This document shows positions 11,698 through 22,835 of a stretch of 64,000 nucleotides of DNA, piece by piece. The DNA lies in contig JANFOG010000007.1 of assembly GCA_024336345.1 (NCBI GenBank), forward strand, positions 744,001-808,000. Reading direction: 5' to 3'. The stretch's first letter is position 1. Each line of letters begins with the position of its first letter. Source of the stretch: Mariannaea sp. PMI_226. Lineage: Eukaryota > Ascomycota > Sordariomycetes > Hypocreales > Nectriaceae. A model generated the notes under the pieces. The model saw only the letters and a program-made list of their open reading frames with translations, did not search any database and was not told the DNA's origin. The position numbers were made by a program, and so were the translations under genes.

Positions 11698-12432
11698 AAA
11701 GTTGGTTCTGGATGATAATGAATGATGGTGTGAAATGAATCAAAGAAATCCTTGACTTTCCCTTTCATCCATGTAATTGCACTGGGGGAATCGGAATGAA
11801 CAAGAGCAGGAGAGGATGCGTTTATACAAAATAGCAAAACGACAGGACTAGCGACTAAATACAATCCTTAGACATCACATTCGGGGTGATCAACGGGGTG
11901 ATCAACATTGCTCCCAGCATTGATGAATCGTGCTCCTCGGGGATTAGTATCAACCGGGTTGTGCGGTTGACGGGAATTACGAAGGGCCGTCAACGATTTG
12001 TGCTGAAAAATCACACCACCGTTTCTGCTTTAAAACAAAACGCGGTAGGGGACAATGAAACGAGATACGCTGTCTCCTCCATGCAGAAATTACTTTGCTG
12101 GTTCTCTAACACGTCTCATTAGGGGAGATCGCCCTGATTTTGGGTTGGGATGGATATGATCACTATGTTTGCACAAGATGTTGACGCACGGGGTTAGGAA
12201 AGAAACGAACAATTTATCAATATATGGCACTTGAAAACATGCAACTTTGTATCATAGACTGAGGACTCTTCGATAAAGAAAGATCATTTACAAACCATAA
12301 TTTCATCTCGTCATTTCATCTTTTTCTATCATTGAAAACCCAATCTGAATCAGCTCACCCAACCAGGAGATATGTAATTGCTAAATAAACACCTTTCCTT
12401 AAATGCATCAAAGTTCTTGTCGCACAACCAGG
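11698..12432. other. Intergenic region between exporter and nitronate monooxygenase
   Basis: Holds the exporter promoter (with the palindrome cluster described separately) and the 3' flank of the nitronate monooxygenase. The 12100-12420 part is AT-rich with no coding signal. Confidence 0.45.
11882..11994. promoter_or_regulatory. Cluster of short palindromes upstream of the DHA2 exporter
   Basis: Three symmetric motifs lie 190-300 bp upstream of the exporter start: a perfect 12-bp tandem duplication CGGGGTGATCAA at 11882-11893 and 11894-11905, each unit carrying the palindrome TGATCA; the near-palindrome CAACCGGGTTG at 11951-11961; and an inverted repeat GTTGACGG (11966-11973) / CCGTCAAC (11987-11994) with a 13-bp spacer. 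CGG half-sites in inverted arrangement are the usual targets of Zn2Cys6 regulators, so an operator role is plausible but unproven. Confidence 0.4.
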
Positions 12433-13521
12433 TCAGATCCCCGCCAGATCTTGCAATATTTCCTTCGCTTCAGTTTGGAGCTGGGACACCAGAACAGCAG
12501 CAGGTTCTACGGTGTGGACAAGACCAACTGCGGCACCAGCGTATGTGGCCAGTCTTCCTTCCGGTCCCCAACCCTTCGGCCCGGTCTTCGCCGCTTCATC
12601 ATGGCGCTTCTGGAGCTCATCAAAGGGCACGCCATTTTGGTGGTCAAACCAACTTTGATTAGTGATACCGCGCGGGCTGAACTCCTCTGGCCATCCGAAC
12701 GTGCCGCGGAGGTGGTTGTATAGCTGCGTTCGGATGGTGTTGTGGGCAGCATCGCGAGCACGAAGAATTTCATCCTGGTAACCCTTGTTGATGCGGACCT
12801 CGGAGGAGGCGAGGAAGCGTGTTCCCAACGCAACACCAGTCGCTCCAAGAGCAAGAGCCGCGGCTACTCCTCTGCCATCTGCAATGCCTCCTGCAGCGAA
12901 CAACGGGATGCCAGCGCTGCGTATCTCATCTGCAATCTCTGGAAATAGAGCCATGAGTCCCATACCATCCTTGGCCCGACCGTGGCCACCAGCCTCAGCA
13001 CCCTGTACAACCAGGGCATCAGGGCGATGAACGCTGTTGACAGCATCGACGCTTTCTTGCACTGTGCCGATCTGGAGCCATATCTGAGTGCCTGGGAAGG
13101 CTTCACGAAGACGAATTGTCCATCTATCCACTTCCTTCTGGCCGTCTCTGGGAGCGAAGAGCCAGACTGCGCAAGGTTTGTGTTCCTGAACTGCTTTGGC
13201 AGCCGAGTCGACGTCTCCGTTCCAAAGCTGGAAGCCAATGCCAACAGGAAGGCTGCCAGAGGAAGGGAAAGTGGTGGGCAACGAGTTAGCCGGTGCCTTG
13301 CTCAACAATTCCCGCACGGCCGCCAGCTCCTTAGCTGTGTCTTCTGGTTTATTTCCAGGACCAATGAATCCCAGACCTCCGGCTTTGGAGACGGCCAGAG
13401 CCAGATCCGCGCCTGTAAGGACACGCATAGGTGCGCCGATAATGAAGGGGGCCGTGACCCACGGGAAGGCATCGACAAAGCGAGCCCGGCTAGCCTTGAG
13501 AGCTGTTCGAATCGCGGCCAT
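12433..13521 (-). CDS. Nitronate monooxygenase (2-nitropropane dioxygenase family)
   Basis: FMN enzyme that oxidises alkyl nitronates such as propionate-3-nitronate, a toxic plant and fungal compound, to the carbonyl and nitrite. A single uninterrupted frame of 362 codons, the usual length. Family landmarks: the substrate-loop start FIIGAPMRVLTGADLALAVSKAGGLGFIG (about residues 26-54), the FMN and catalytic segment GAEAGGHG (174-181) with its conserved His, the phosphate-binding AAGGIADGRG (209-218) and GTRF (233-236). The ATG at 13521 gives the complete TIM-barrel N-terminus and no upstream Met extends it. It lies on the same strand as the DHA2 exporter, 736 bp upstream of that start, which would suit a detoxification pairing, though this is only an inference. 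Confidence 0.9.
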   Translation of the reverse strand: MAAIRTALKASRARFVDAFPWVTAPFIIGAPMRVLTGADLALAVSKAGGLGFIGPGNKPEDTAKELAAVRELLSKAPANSLPTTFPSSGSLPVGIGFQLWNGDVDSAAKAVQEHKPCAVWLFAPRDGQKEVDRWTIRLREAFPGTQIWLQIGTVQESVDAVNSVHRPDALVVQGAEAGGHGRAKDGMGLMALFPEIADEIRSAGIPLFAAGGIADGRGVAAALALGATGVALGTRFLASSEVRINKGYQDEILRARDAAHNTIRTQLYNHLRGTFGWPEEFSPRGITNQSWFDHQNGVPFDELQKRHDEAAKTGPKGWGPEGRLATYAGAAVGLVHTVEPAAVLVSQLQTEAKEILQDLAGI

Positions 13522-15185
13522 TGCTGTAAGAAAATGAATAAAAAAGTAGACGCAAGAAATCGTCCTCGTTGAAGTTGAGTACTGAGGGGTTCGGTTGGTG
13601 GTAAGTTAATATGTACTTGAGTTCAACTAACAGCCGATGACTAATGCCATGCTTCCCTCTAGGAAAGGCAAGACAACGACTCGGACGTTGTCCGTTTCCT
13701 GAGCATGACTTCAATATTTCATCCTTAAGCCCGTTTCTCCCCGCTTTTCCCTGGTGCTTGGAATGTCTAATACCTAGATCTAAGGTACCAACTGCATTGA
13801 GCAACAAAGATTGGTACTTTGGTGCTCTGATTCTCACTGAAAACTTGGTTGGTTGTTTAGTACGCACGAGTAAGGTAATTGAAAGTTGGGCCCCAGTTTT
13901 GTATTTGCTGGTGTGCTGGCCACTTACAGGTAAGTATGAAGAGGCTAAACCAGTTTAATTGCATCATTCGATTGGGGCGTCCTAGCAAGAAGCAAACTTT
14001 TGACTCGTATTGGTGAGAGTTGAATAAATGGCTGTGAGCGAGGAAGATTTCCCCGTTAATGCAATGTGCATGCATTTAAACGTGTTGCTTGGCGCAAAGC
14101 GAGATGGAGTTTTTGCCAGTTTGTCTTGCGTTATTAGTCATCACTTGTTACTCAGCAGCATTCAATAAGTAACGGAAGATGCTTGGGGAGGTCGTAATCA
14201 ACCACATAGGTAGATAAGTACCTGAGATGGTTCTACATATTTGTCTTTAGATGTGCGGCTTACTATATTTCACAGAAGAAAATATATATTAGATTGTCAG
14301 GGAAAAAAAACCCTATTAAACTCTCCCCTTGCAACAAACAAGAGAAACAGGCCGGGATTTTCTCAGTTCTGCTGTTTCAGGGGTCGTCTCCCTGACGTGA
14401 GCGATCAACCTCCGGTGCAGTTATTTGGCAATTACTGGCTCCACAATACCCCTGCGGCCAGTAACTAGCACACACTAAAGCAGTAAGGGACTGTGCCGTA
14501 GTCAGGCACCCGCAGTCGTCAGGAACAATAATTATGACAGCATCGAGACTCACTGTCACTCAATCACATCACAATCAGAGAAGACAGATTAATCAATCTC
14601 CAATTCGCATGCGAGAATGCGCGGAGCCCTTCTAATCAGTGCCATAGTTAGTACTATTGTATCGTTACGAACAGCTGCCACTCAATGAGTCCTGATCGGC
14701 TTTGTGTTGACCATGTTCTTGGACCCTTTGTCCTGCCTCACAACTTTTTTGATGTCATCGATCTGCTTCAACAAACCGTTCTACTCTGTGCAGATTGACA
14801 TCATACTCTCTCATGAGCGCGTTAATTAGTAACATACAGCACTGCTTTGCGTGTACCTTGCGGCTCCATATTTTGACTCCATTGTTTCCACCTACTTCAC
14901 CCTTTGAGGCTATTAACGGGGACAGAACCACTTCTCGTGGAATCACGGGCCCGCCATAAGCACGGAATATCTTTTTTTCTTTTTTTTTTCTTTTTCTGCG
15001 CCCACGACGCGGTCGCGGGTCCTCTATGCCTACAAAATTAACCAATTAATCAAACCATTTACTTGTTTTCTTTCTCTTTCCCTTATCTTTCTCTTCTTCC
15101 CCATTTTATCTCCATTGGCCATCACCAATTCATCCACCAATTCGTCACCACCCATTTGTCCCTTTATCATCCAACAAACGCAGCC
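13522..15185. other. Intergenic region between divergent genes
   Basis: Serves as upstream region for the nitronate monooxygenase (-) and the peroxiredoxin (+). No supported coding frame. The peroxiredoxin-proximal end (14970-15115) is strongly pyrimidine-rich and is described separately. Confidence 0.45.
14970..15115 (+). promoter_or_regulatory. CT-rich core promoter of the peroxiredoxin gene
   Basis: Long pyrimidine tracts (T runs with interspersed C at 14970-14998 and 15061-15112) end about 70 bp before the ATG. CT-rich tracts just upstream of the transcription start are characteristic of strongly expressed filamentous-fungal housekeeping genes. The initiation context CAGCC before the ATG is also good. 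No TATA box is evident. Confidence 0.5.
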
Positions 15186-15947
15186 ATGTCTTCAGCATTT
15201 GTCCAGCGTCCTGCTCCCGCCTTCAAGGCCATGACCGTCTTCGCCGGCGGCGAATTCAAGGAGATCTCTCTGTCTGATTACCTTGGCCAGTGGTAGGTTT
15301 TCTCCTGGGCGGCCGGGCAACGCACTGCCCCTTCCATCACAGAAGCACGAGAAGTAGTTTGACATCTGACATTGCCATACAGGGTCGTCCTCCTCTTCTA
15401 CCCCATGGACTTCACCTTCGTCTGCCCTACCGAGATCGTCCAGTTCAACGATGCCCTGGGTCGCTTCCGCTCCATTAACACCTCGGTCCTCGCCATCTCG
15501 ACCGATTCCCACTACTCCCACCTCGCCTGGGCCACCCAGCCTCGCAAGCAGGGTGGTCTCGGCCCCAACCTGGAGCTCCCTCTCGTGGCCGACCGCTCCA
15601 TGGCCATCTCCCGAACCTACGGCGTCCTTCTCGAGGACGAGGGCATTGCTCTCCGCGGCCTCTTCATCATCGACCCCAAGGGTGTGCTCCGCCAGATCAC
15701 CATCAACGATCTGCCCGTTGGACGCAATGTTGAGGAGACTATCCGCCTGATTGAGGCTTTCCAGTTCACCGACGAGCACGGAGAGGTTTGCCCCGCTGGC
15801 TGGATGAAGGGTAGCGAGACCATGAAGCCCGATCCCAAGGGCAGCCTGGAGTACTTTGCTACTCAGCCAGAGAAGGGTGCCAACGGTCACACCAATGGTC
15901 ACACCAACGGCCACACCAATGGAAACAAGCGAGCTCGCGTTGAGTAA
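15186..15947 (+). CDS. Typical 2-Cys peroxiredoxin with a repeat-bearing C-terminal extension
   Basis: Thioredoxin-dependent peroxidase that reduces H2O2 and organic peroxides. Two exons, 15186-15292 and 15383-15947, join in frame at the Trp of [16 protein letters not shown]; total 223 aa. Peroxidatic Cys50 lies in FTFVCPTEI and resolving Cys172 in EVCPAGW. GGLG (93-96) and the Tyr-Phe of LEYFATQ (193-194) are both present, the combination linked with overoxidation-sensitive, redox-signalling peroxiredoxins. After the normal family end the protein continues with three NGHT repeats (203-214) and a basic NKRARVE end. The repeats are encoded by near-identical 12-bp units, so the tail is probably a recent expansion; the basic end could act as a nuclear signal. 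Confidence 0.93.
15882..15923 (+). repeat. 12-bp tandem repeat inside the peroxiredoxin coding sequence
   Basis: Three and a half copies of AAYGGYCACACC, in frame, each encoding Asn-Gly-His-Thr. Copies differ only at synonymous third positions, which points to recent duplication with the peptide kept. Confidence 0.85.
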
Positions 15948-17035
15948 TGGGGTATAATATGACTTTTACTATTACTATTCCCAGTCAGCGGGAAACTTGG
16001 CCACAGTCGAGGCTTTGTGTTTTATAGACTTAATGTCGTCTTCGAATAGATTTGACTAGAATTGTACAACAGGGATATCAAAATATGGAATTGAATCAGA
16101 GCTGTTAAAGCCAATCATCTTCTCTCTCCTATTAGACCCGCAATAGGGGATTGGACCTGGGTTATACGGAACTAATCCAAGGCAAATGATTACCTCAACC
16201 CAATGATGTCGCTTCTCATGCGATACAGAGTGTTGGATGTCAAGATGCTATACGGCCTTTTGGGGACATGGAATACGTGACCGGCTCATTGATCTCTCCA
16301 CGTCTTGGAGCCGCCCGCCAGCAGCTCGTTGCTATAAGGAAGACCTTAATTACATAGCACCAAAACCTGACGGCATCAAGTGATGCCAAATGATCTAAAT
16401 AGTGATGACGGCACTTTTGAAACCGGCGTGACTGATCTTCCTGCATAAGCTAGCGCTAACTATTATGGCCGAAGATCTAACGCCAAGGGACTCGCTAGCA
16501 AGCATAGATGGATCAAAGCAACAAACGGCACTAGATTGGATTATGTATTATAAACTACACGAAAGCATGCCTGCATGCAAAGAATGGAAAATTGAAACCA
16601 TCTCATTATACACATACGTGAGCAACTCCAGTTTATTCACTCATTTCATCTCTCCCTCCGGGTTTAGCCCATGCTTCTCTCATCTTACACCAAAATAAAT
16701 CATATTTTAGCAGTAGGCCCAATTGTATCTGATGGAAGAGGTTCTTGTGTTGTCTATTGTAGGGTAGTTCTAAGATAAATGAGATCCAAATTATGTATTT
16801 GGCACTCTCAATGATGTATCCCATAACATCCAAGGCGACAAGTAATCAGCACACTTTCAGGACAGGTACCTCAACTGGTATATTGTTCAATGATCGGATG
16901 GGTAGTTCTGAGAAGATAGCAGTGGGAGAAAGTCATCATGTTATCAATACTGCTAACATAGGTATCATCTAAGCCTGATTGGTTTGTTTAATTTAAAGTC
17001 TCTTTCCCATATTCGAGCGACGCAGCGTGATCGAC
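15948..17035. other. Intergenic region between convergent genes
   Basis: Contains the 3' ends of the peroxiredoxin (+) and the alcohol dehydrogenase (-). Short frames near 16465-16833 have no recognisable product; nothing else stands out. Confidence 0.45.
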
Positions 17036-18258
17036 CTATTCAGAGACTTGCAATACGACACGGCCAGCTACTTGTCCCTTCACAAGCTTATCGACATACT
17101 CATTCAGCTCTGACAATTTACCCTTTTGAAGAATGGGCTAGGTTGATAGATGTTAGCCTATGTCTGCGCAATACTCCACGGGGTAAGGGTTGACTTACGT
17201 GGACGAGACCTCGAGCAGTAAAATCGAGAGCTTCCTCTACGTCCTTCAGGCTACCAACAACGCTGCCGACGATGTTGAGACGTCTCAAAGCCATGGTCAT
17301 CGGAGGGCATCCGGCGATAACAGAGCTGTCCTGTGGGAGACCGACCGCGACGACAGTGCCGTTCGGTCGCAGAAACGAGGGTGCGCTCTCATAGGCGGCC
17401 TTGGTTGCGGCGGTGACAATGACACCGTGCGCGCCGTAGGTCGTTACCTTCATGATCTCGTTGACAATGTTCTGGGTCGTTTTGAAGTCAATAAAGACCT
17501 CTGCGCCAAGCTTCATGCACAACTCGCGCTTCTGGTCGCCTCCATCGATGGCAATTACCCTCATCCCCATGGCACGCGCATACTGAACGGCGAAATGGCC
17601 CAGACCACCACCAGCTCCCGGGAGAACAATCCATTGTCCAGGTTGCACTCCTGATCTATCGAGAGAAAATCGATTGGATTAGAATGTGATGTTCAATGCT
17701 GTCCTGGAGTTCAACTTGTTAAACATACCTTTTGCACGCAGTGTACGCAGTCACACCTCCGCACATAATAGGACCAGCCTCTTCATCAGTGACACCATTG
17801 GGAAGCTTTGTAGTGTATCTGCCATCAGCGATACAGTATTCCTGGAATGTGCCGGGAACTGAGAAGCCGCTGTTGGTTTGCTTCACGCAGTGGACCTCGT
17901 CAACGCCATTCATGCAGAACTCGCACTCTCCGCAGGTGCTCGCAATCCACTTGACTCCTGCCCGGTCACCCAGCTTCCACCTGCTCTCCATACCCTCACC
18001 TACAGCTACCACAATACCAGCACCCTCATGACCGGCAATGCCATTCGCCACTGGCAACATAGCCAGGCCGAAGGCACTCCAATCATCATGCAAGAGGGAC
18101 TTGTCTGAGCCGCACAGGCCGGTCCAGTTGATCTTCACCAAGATCTCACCCGGGCCAGGCTTGGGGACGGGGACATTTTCGATGGTTGTTGAGGCTGTAG
18201 GGCCACTTCCATGACGAACGGCAGCGTGTTGCTCGGCAGGGACTTGAAAGCTAGCCAT
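17036..18258 (-). CDS. Zinc-dependent alcohol dehydrogenase (medium-chain, yeast ADH type)
   Basis: Medium-chain dehydrogenase interconverting alcohols and aldehydes with NAD(H). Three exons join in frame (18258-17729, 17655-17199, 17137-17036) to give 362 aa, close to yeast ADH length. The catalytic zinc region shows GLCGSDKSLLHDDW followed by NGIAGHEGAGIVVAVG. The structural zinc site is intact as four Cys in STCGECEFCMNGVDEVHC. The Rossmann motif GAGGGLGHFAVQYARAMGM follows, and the C-terminus KGKLSELNEYVDKLVKGQVAGRVV matches the yeast ADH end. The residue after the catalytic Cys is GSD where classical fermentative enzymes have HTD, so substrate preference may differ from ethanol. Convergent with the peroxiredoxin. 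Confidence 0.92.
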
Positions 18259-20227
18259 GGTTTTTGAGTTAGACCTTAGTGATAAGAGTAGATGGAGGAG
18301 ATGGAGAAAGAGATGGAGAAAGTGGTAGTTTAGGATGTGAATGCTTGGGTATCTTGGTAGAGAAATTGTAACGACATACGAAAACGAAAACTCCGTCTCT
18401 TATATATATATATATCGATGTATGCTCTGCTGCTTCTACATGAAGGCTTCCGATCAACAACCATCATGCCAAGCGGCACAATTGCGGCTCCGCTCCGCAC
18501 CTTCGGGAATAGGACCAACGGATTTTTTTTTTAAAGCAGGGTGCTGCCTGACATGGCCCGAGATGTCGACAGTGAGGGAGGTTAGGTGCACCAACAGATG
18601 CTACAGTACATCGTGGTTTTACAGTTGAAAGGAATACAGTGCCCACTCACGGCCCAATGGCGGTTGGGCGGGCAGTGCTGTCTTCTCCGCAGTGGATGTA
18701 ACACTCCACAGTCCACGCTGTTGATCAGTGGGGGAGGCTGGAGACTGAATCAGATGATAATCCGGGGCTCCTTGAGGGGTCTATCTGGTATCTGGGGTCC
18801 ACGAGACTGAGAACTCAGTCGACCGTGAGTTTCTACCTAGTACGAGGCATGTTTGAGCGTAGCGTAAGAGTCGTAATCTAGAAGACAGATCCCGCACGAC
18901 TAAGTTATATCTGGACATATCTCTTGCTAGACTGTTGTTTAAAGTATGCCAAGAGCCCAGTGCTAGCTAGAAAGTTTAATACTGCTGCCACATGGAAGAT
19001 GCCGACAGCAGATAATCCAATCATATCAGCTTCTCGAAGCATGGAGTCCAGGCCCTTGACTCGCATCCTTGTCAAAACTACGAAACTCAAACTCAGCCCG
19101 CAACCTACACAAGCTTGGCAAATAAACTGTCCTATGAAAATCGATAGCAGGATCAGCATTCCTCGGTACTTCTTTTGGTCCCCCGGCCGTTGGCTCACCT
19201 TATGGCTATGGCGGACGTATACAGACTATCCGATTGGTGTTGGAGGCCAGCGGATAGCGGACCGCACTCGGTCCGGTCGAGTCTCAATGCGTCCCGTGCG
19301 AATCGGGTCTGAGAGGTCAGGCTTGGAGAGGGCAGAGGCGGCTCTCCAATGATACGATCAGGTCTTTCTGTCTGACGAGACGTGTTTCTGTTGGTTGCGC
19401 TGCTTGCGGCTCACAACCACGAACACGTAGCCCGAGTCAAGCCTGGCAGGAAGGTTGTATGTGGCCTGTCCGATTCGAGTGATGAGCACCCGCTTCGATG
19501 ATACTGTCTTGTACTGGCTAGGGAACACTATATCTTTGTAGAAGCAGAAGCAGTATGCCTGCCATTTATCGTTCAATCACACATCTCAACGAAGCGACCC
19601 AAGTTGCCTTTTCACTCTAAAGTTCCTTCAAGTGTCTGAGATTCAGATACACAGCTCAATTTTGGGCGATCTCTTCTGAATACGCGTGCTGGCATAGATG
19701 TAGCAAAATCCATCGCAAAATATCCTACAACGCCTGCTATCGCATCGCCGATATTGTTCATCAGAAAGAGTGATATTTCCAGGGCAGCGACATTCACCAA
19801 GTAGGCAGTTATCCAACTAATCACTTTCAATGTCATCATTCACTTCCAAGTATCTTAGAAACTGCGCTCATACAAATACTGATCGCTACTATTCCGGAAA
19901 AAGATATGATGGCCTATTGAACTAAGTTTATGATTAATAGCTACTTTTTTGGGATCCGCTGGTTAGAGACGATAGTTATCACGACGACGTTCCCCAGTAG
20001 GCTCATACTCCTTTACCAACTTTCTGGGACAAGAATCATAAAACACGGGGCAGGTTTAACTCAGCCCCTTGATAGTACAATATATTCAATACAACGGTAT
20101 GAGAGCTTAAAAATCTCGTAATTCATATTGTATGTTACAATAATTTTACTCTTTCAGGCTGTACATTCTGGCAAATTGCAGCCTTGCATCTGACCTTTTT
20201 GTACCGTACACGCAAATCTGATGGACA
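18259..20227. other. Intergenic region with a TA microsatellite and weak membrane-like frames
   Basis: 18401-18416 is a short (TA)n run just upstream of the alcohol dehydrogenase. Minus-strand frames at 18905-19198 and 19612-19839 translate into hydrophobic segments that could be pieces of a small membrane protein, but I could not join them through splice sites and do not recognise a family. No gene is called. Confidence 0.35.
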
Positions 20228-20951
20228 TCAACGCCCATGAATCATATCTTGGGCCTGAGGATCGGATCGCAAGTTTTCATCCTCCAAAGTTGGACAACCT
20301 TCATATTCATTCAACTTCTTGGGCGTGTTTTCTCTTTCAAGGTTTTCGTTCCCGGTGTTCGCATCCAGCGGCTTAGTGGGACGAACTGTAGCTTCATGGT
20401 GAATGGGTGCAGCATAGTGCGTTTCGTGAACAGGTACTGTCGTATGAATGACATGTGGTTGAGTGACTTCCTTCACTATGACGGGCTGAATGTGATGGTG
20501 AACGTGATGATGTGTGCGTTCACCAGTCACAACCGGTGCGGTCGTGGTGGAGTGAGTAGTGTCGTGTGTCGTAGTGGTGTCTTTATACTTGGCAGCATCG
20601 CGCTTCAAATTTTCTCTGAGATCGGCTTCATTTCCATGCTGAATTGTCTTATGTTCAACAGGAAGTGCATTATGGGTGTGCTTTTCTGGACTTGAGATGA
20701 AATGTTAGGTTTTGATTGAAGTGTAGGTGTATTTTTTATACTTACAGTGTCTCTTTAGCCTCATAGGGCTGGACGATGGTCTGATGATGATCTTGATGCA
20801 CATCCTTCTTGATAGCGGTGGTCACATTTTCGTGTTGGTGAGGGTGGATATTTTCTTCAGTAATGTCACCCCTGACATCCTGATCAACGGTCGTCTTGTG
20901 TTTTCCATCGCTAGAGATGAAGTTTGCAACAGCTTGCTTTGCTTTTTCCAT
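20228..20951 (-). CDS. Conserved His-rich fungal 'allergen-type' protein
   Basis: A 222-residue hydrophilic protein of a family common in filamentous ascomycetes and often labelled 'allergen', with no proven biochemical role. Two exons, 20951-20746 and 20690-20228, join in frame at the Leu of KETL-PEKHTHNALPVEHK. The start is the Met of MEKAKQAVANFIS, where the family begins, not the upstream in-frame ATG at 21047. Features: the DGKHKTTVDQDVRGD opening, HQDHHQTIVQP, a His-dense centre (GERTHHHVHHHIQPVIVKE) and the closing EYEGCPTLEDENLRSDPQAQDMIHG. There is no signal peptide or membrane segment. The strong His content could bind metal, and the disordered hydrophilic composition resembles stress-protective proteins, but both are inference. 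Confidence 0.85.
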
Positions 20952-22835
20952 GATGGCGATGTCTTGATGAAAGATTTTCTGTAGATGAGAAGAAAGATTG
21001 GAGATAGGAGATGATACAAGGCCAGAACAGCCTACTATAATAAACAAATGTGTTATATACTGGCCAGAATAAGCGAGTATGTGATTATTATTGGTTAGAA
21101 CTGCTAATTTACGTCATATAAAACACAAAGCCAGCCGTGACAAAATATGAGGCGTCAAGGTCGTCGAAAAGCACTTGGTATATCTGTGATCTGATGACAT
21201 AGTCCCGATCTAGGATGACGAATAAGACTGGGGAGCGTCTTGCCCCAGATTTTGAGACTTTAATCTGTTATCGCGCTTCGTGCCCCCCAGATTTAAGCTG
21301 CACCAGGGCCGGACCATCCACTCCGCTTCTCAGATCATTGACGATATTTTGGTAGTTGAGCAACAAGCTTCTGTAGACGGTTAATGATATCAGCAACTGC
21401 TAGATTTCGGAGCCTAAAGCGCTATCTAATGCACTATCTACTCCTTAGTTTTACGATTTTCTAATACTCCGACAGTATAGTCTGTCGTCACAGGAGCCCA
21501 TGGTCTGGTCAACTTGCCAGAAGAACTGGGAATTGAAGAGATCGAGAAAACGTATCTATCGTGACCTTGTATTTGGCGGTAGGACTTCGCTGATGTCGCC
21601 AGAGCTAGACCTTGGATTTAAGCCCGTATCCAGTTGCAGTCATGGCTAGAGTCAGGTTTCAATTGGCGGTGGTTGTGTACTCAAAGATTCCTCACAATAA
21701 ATGGGCCACATACTCAGTGGCCAAAAAGCAGAGAAGTAAACCGGCACACCTAGCAAATCATCCATCAAAGGGAGCTTTCGGTAAGGCACCTCGATCCCCC
21801 AAAAGATCATCATTTGAAATGGTTCTATAATTCGTTGAATTCTTACTATGACGTACTCTAATAAGAGGCAACGATAGGATCAGATTGCCACTCGTGGTGG
21901 CCCACATGTCTAATTCAGCCCCAGTACCGGCCCCGATGTCTACGACTTGCTAATGACTCATCATCTTGTTGGCTGCATCAACAAACTTAGGTAGTCCACC
22001 TTGACATCGCCTACCTGAAGCAATGGCCCTATCAGTCTAAGGTCATAGACTATGCATGTAAATGATGTCTTATGCATCGTCAAGCTTTGGGCACACCCGC
22101 GACTGACAAAGGCGATTTACCAACCTGACCTTCTATTGGGGATATTGTCGCTATGTTTCTCACGTAACAGTCTCCAGATACCGCAACAATGGTGTCAATA
22201 ACCAGTTATGGCGCGATGGCAAATCATGACCACTAATTCAGCCGGTCACAGCGTTCGCAGCGCTATTTGCCAAGCTTCGAGGGCTTGCTTAGATTAACAC
22301 AGAGAACGGGTAATCTGACGGGGTTATGTTATTATGATGGCAACACTCCATTGTACCACTTGCGGAAGAAGTGAGGTTTGTTATCCATCGTAGCAACCAT
22401 GGTTATCATGTATTGATGGCAGAGATAACTATCAACAGAATTTCTTACCTTACTCTCGCTGCAAATGACTGTTTGGGGAGAAATAATAGCAATACCTTAC
22501 CTAAACCACGACAGAGTCTGACCAGCTTACCCAAAACAAACTTCAGCCATCACGGGCTTGACAGATATTCCATAATGGCCGAAGAGAAACTTTTAGATTG
22601 ACGCTCTCGAACTAGTTATATGTATATTAATATATTCAAGTATAATCACTTTTCACTTGGGTATCGTTGAGAAAAGAATGCAATGTGCCCTACTGCCGCA
22701 TTATCCGGCCTTTGCTTTCATTAAGATGGAACTAGAGCATACTTCATATTACTGCATAGCATAAGCGAATACAACACGCAGCTGCCAGGATTTGGTACCG
22801 ACAGTCTCCAACAAGAAATAGTTCAGCCTCTCTGC
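20952..22835. other. Intergenic region, no supported gene
   Basis: The first few hundred bases should be the promoter of the His-rich gene; the far end is the 3' flank of the AAA ATPase. The middle (21300-22600) has only short frames with no recognisable product. Confidence 0.45.

Noticed and set aside
9673..13521. DHA2 exporter plus nitronate monooxygenase as a biosynthetic gene cluster
   Set aside because: No core synthase, tailoring set or regulator nearby; two genes with plausible separate roles are not enough.
18905..19839. Possible small multi-pass membrane protein (minus strand)
   Set aside because: Two hydrophobic frames could not be joined by consensus splice sites and match no known family.
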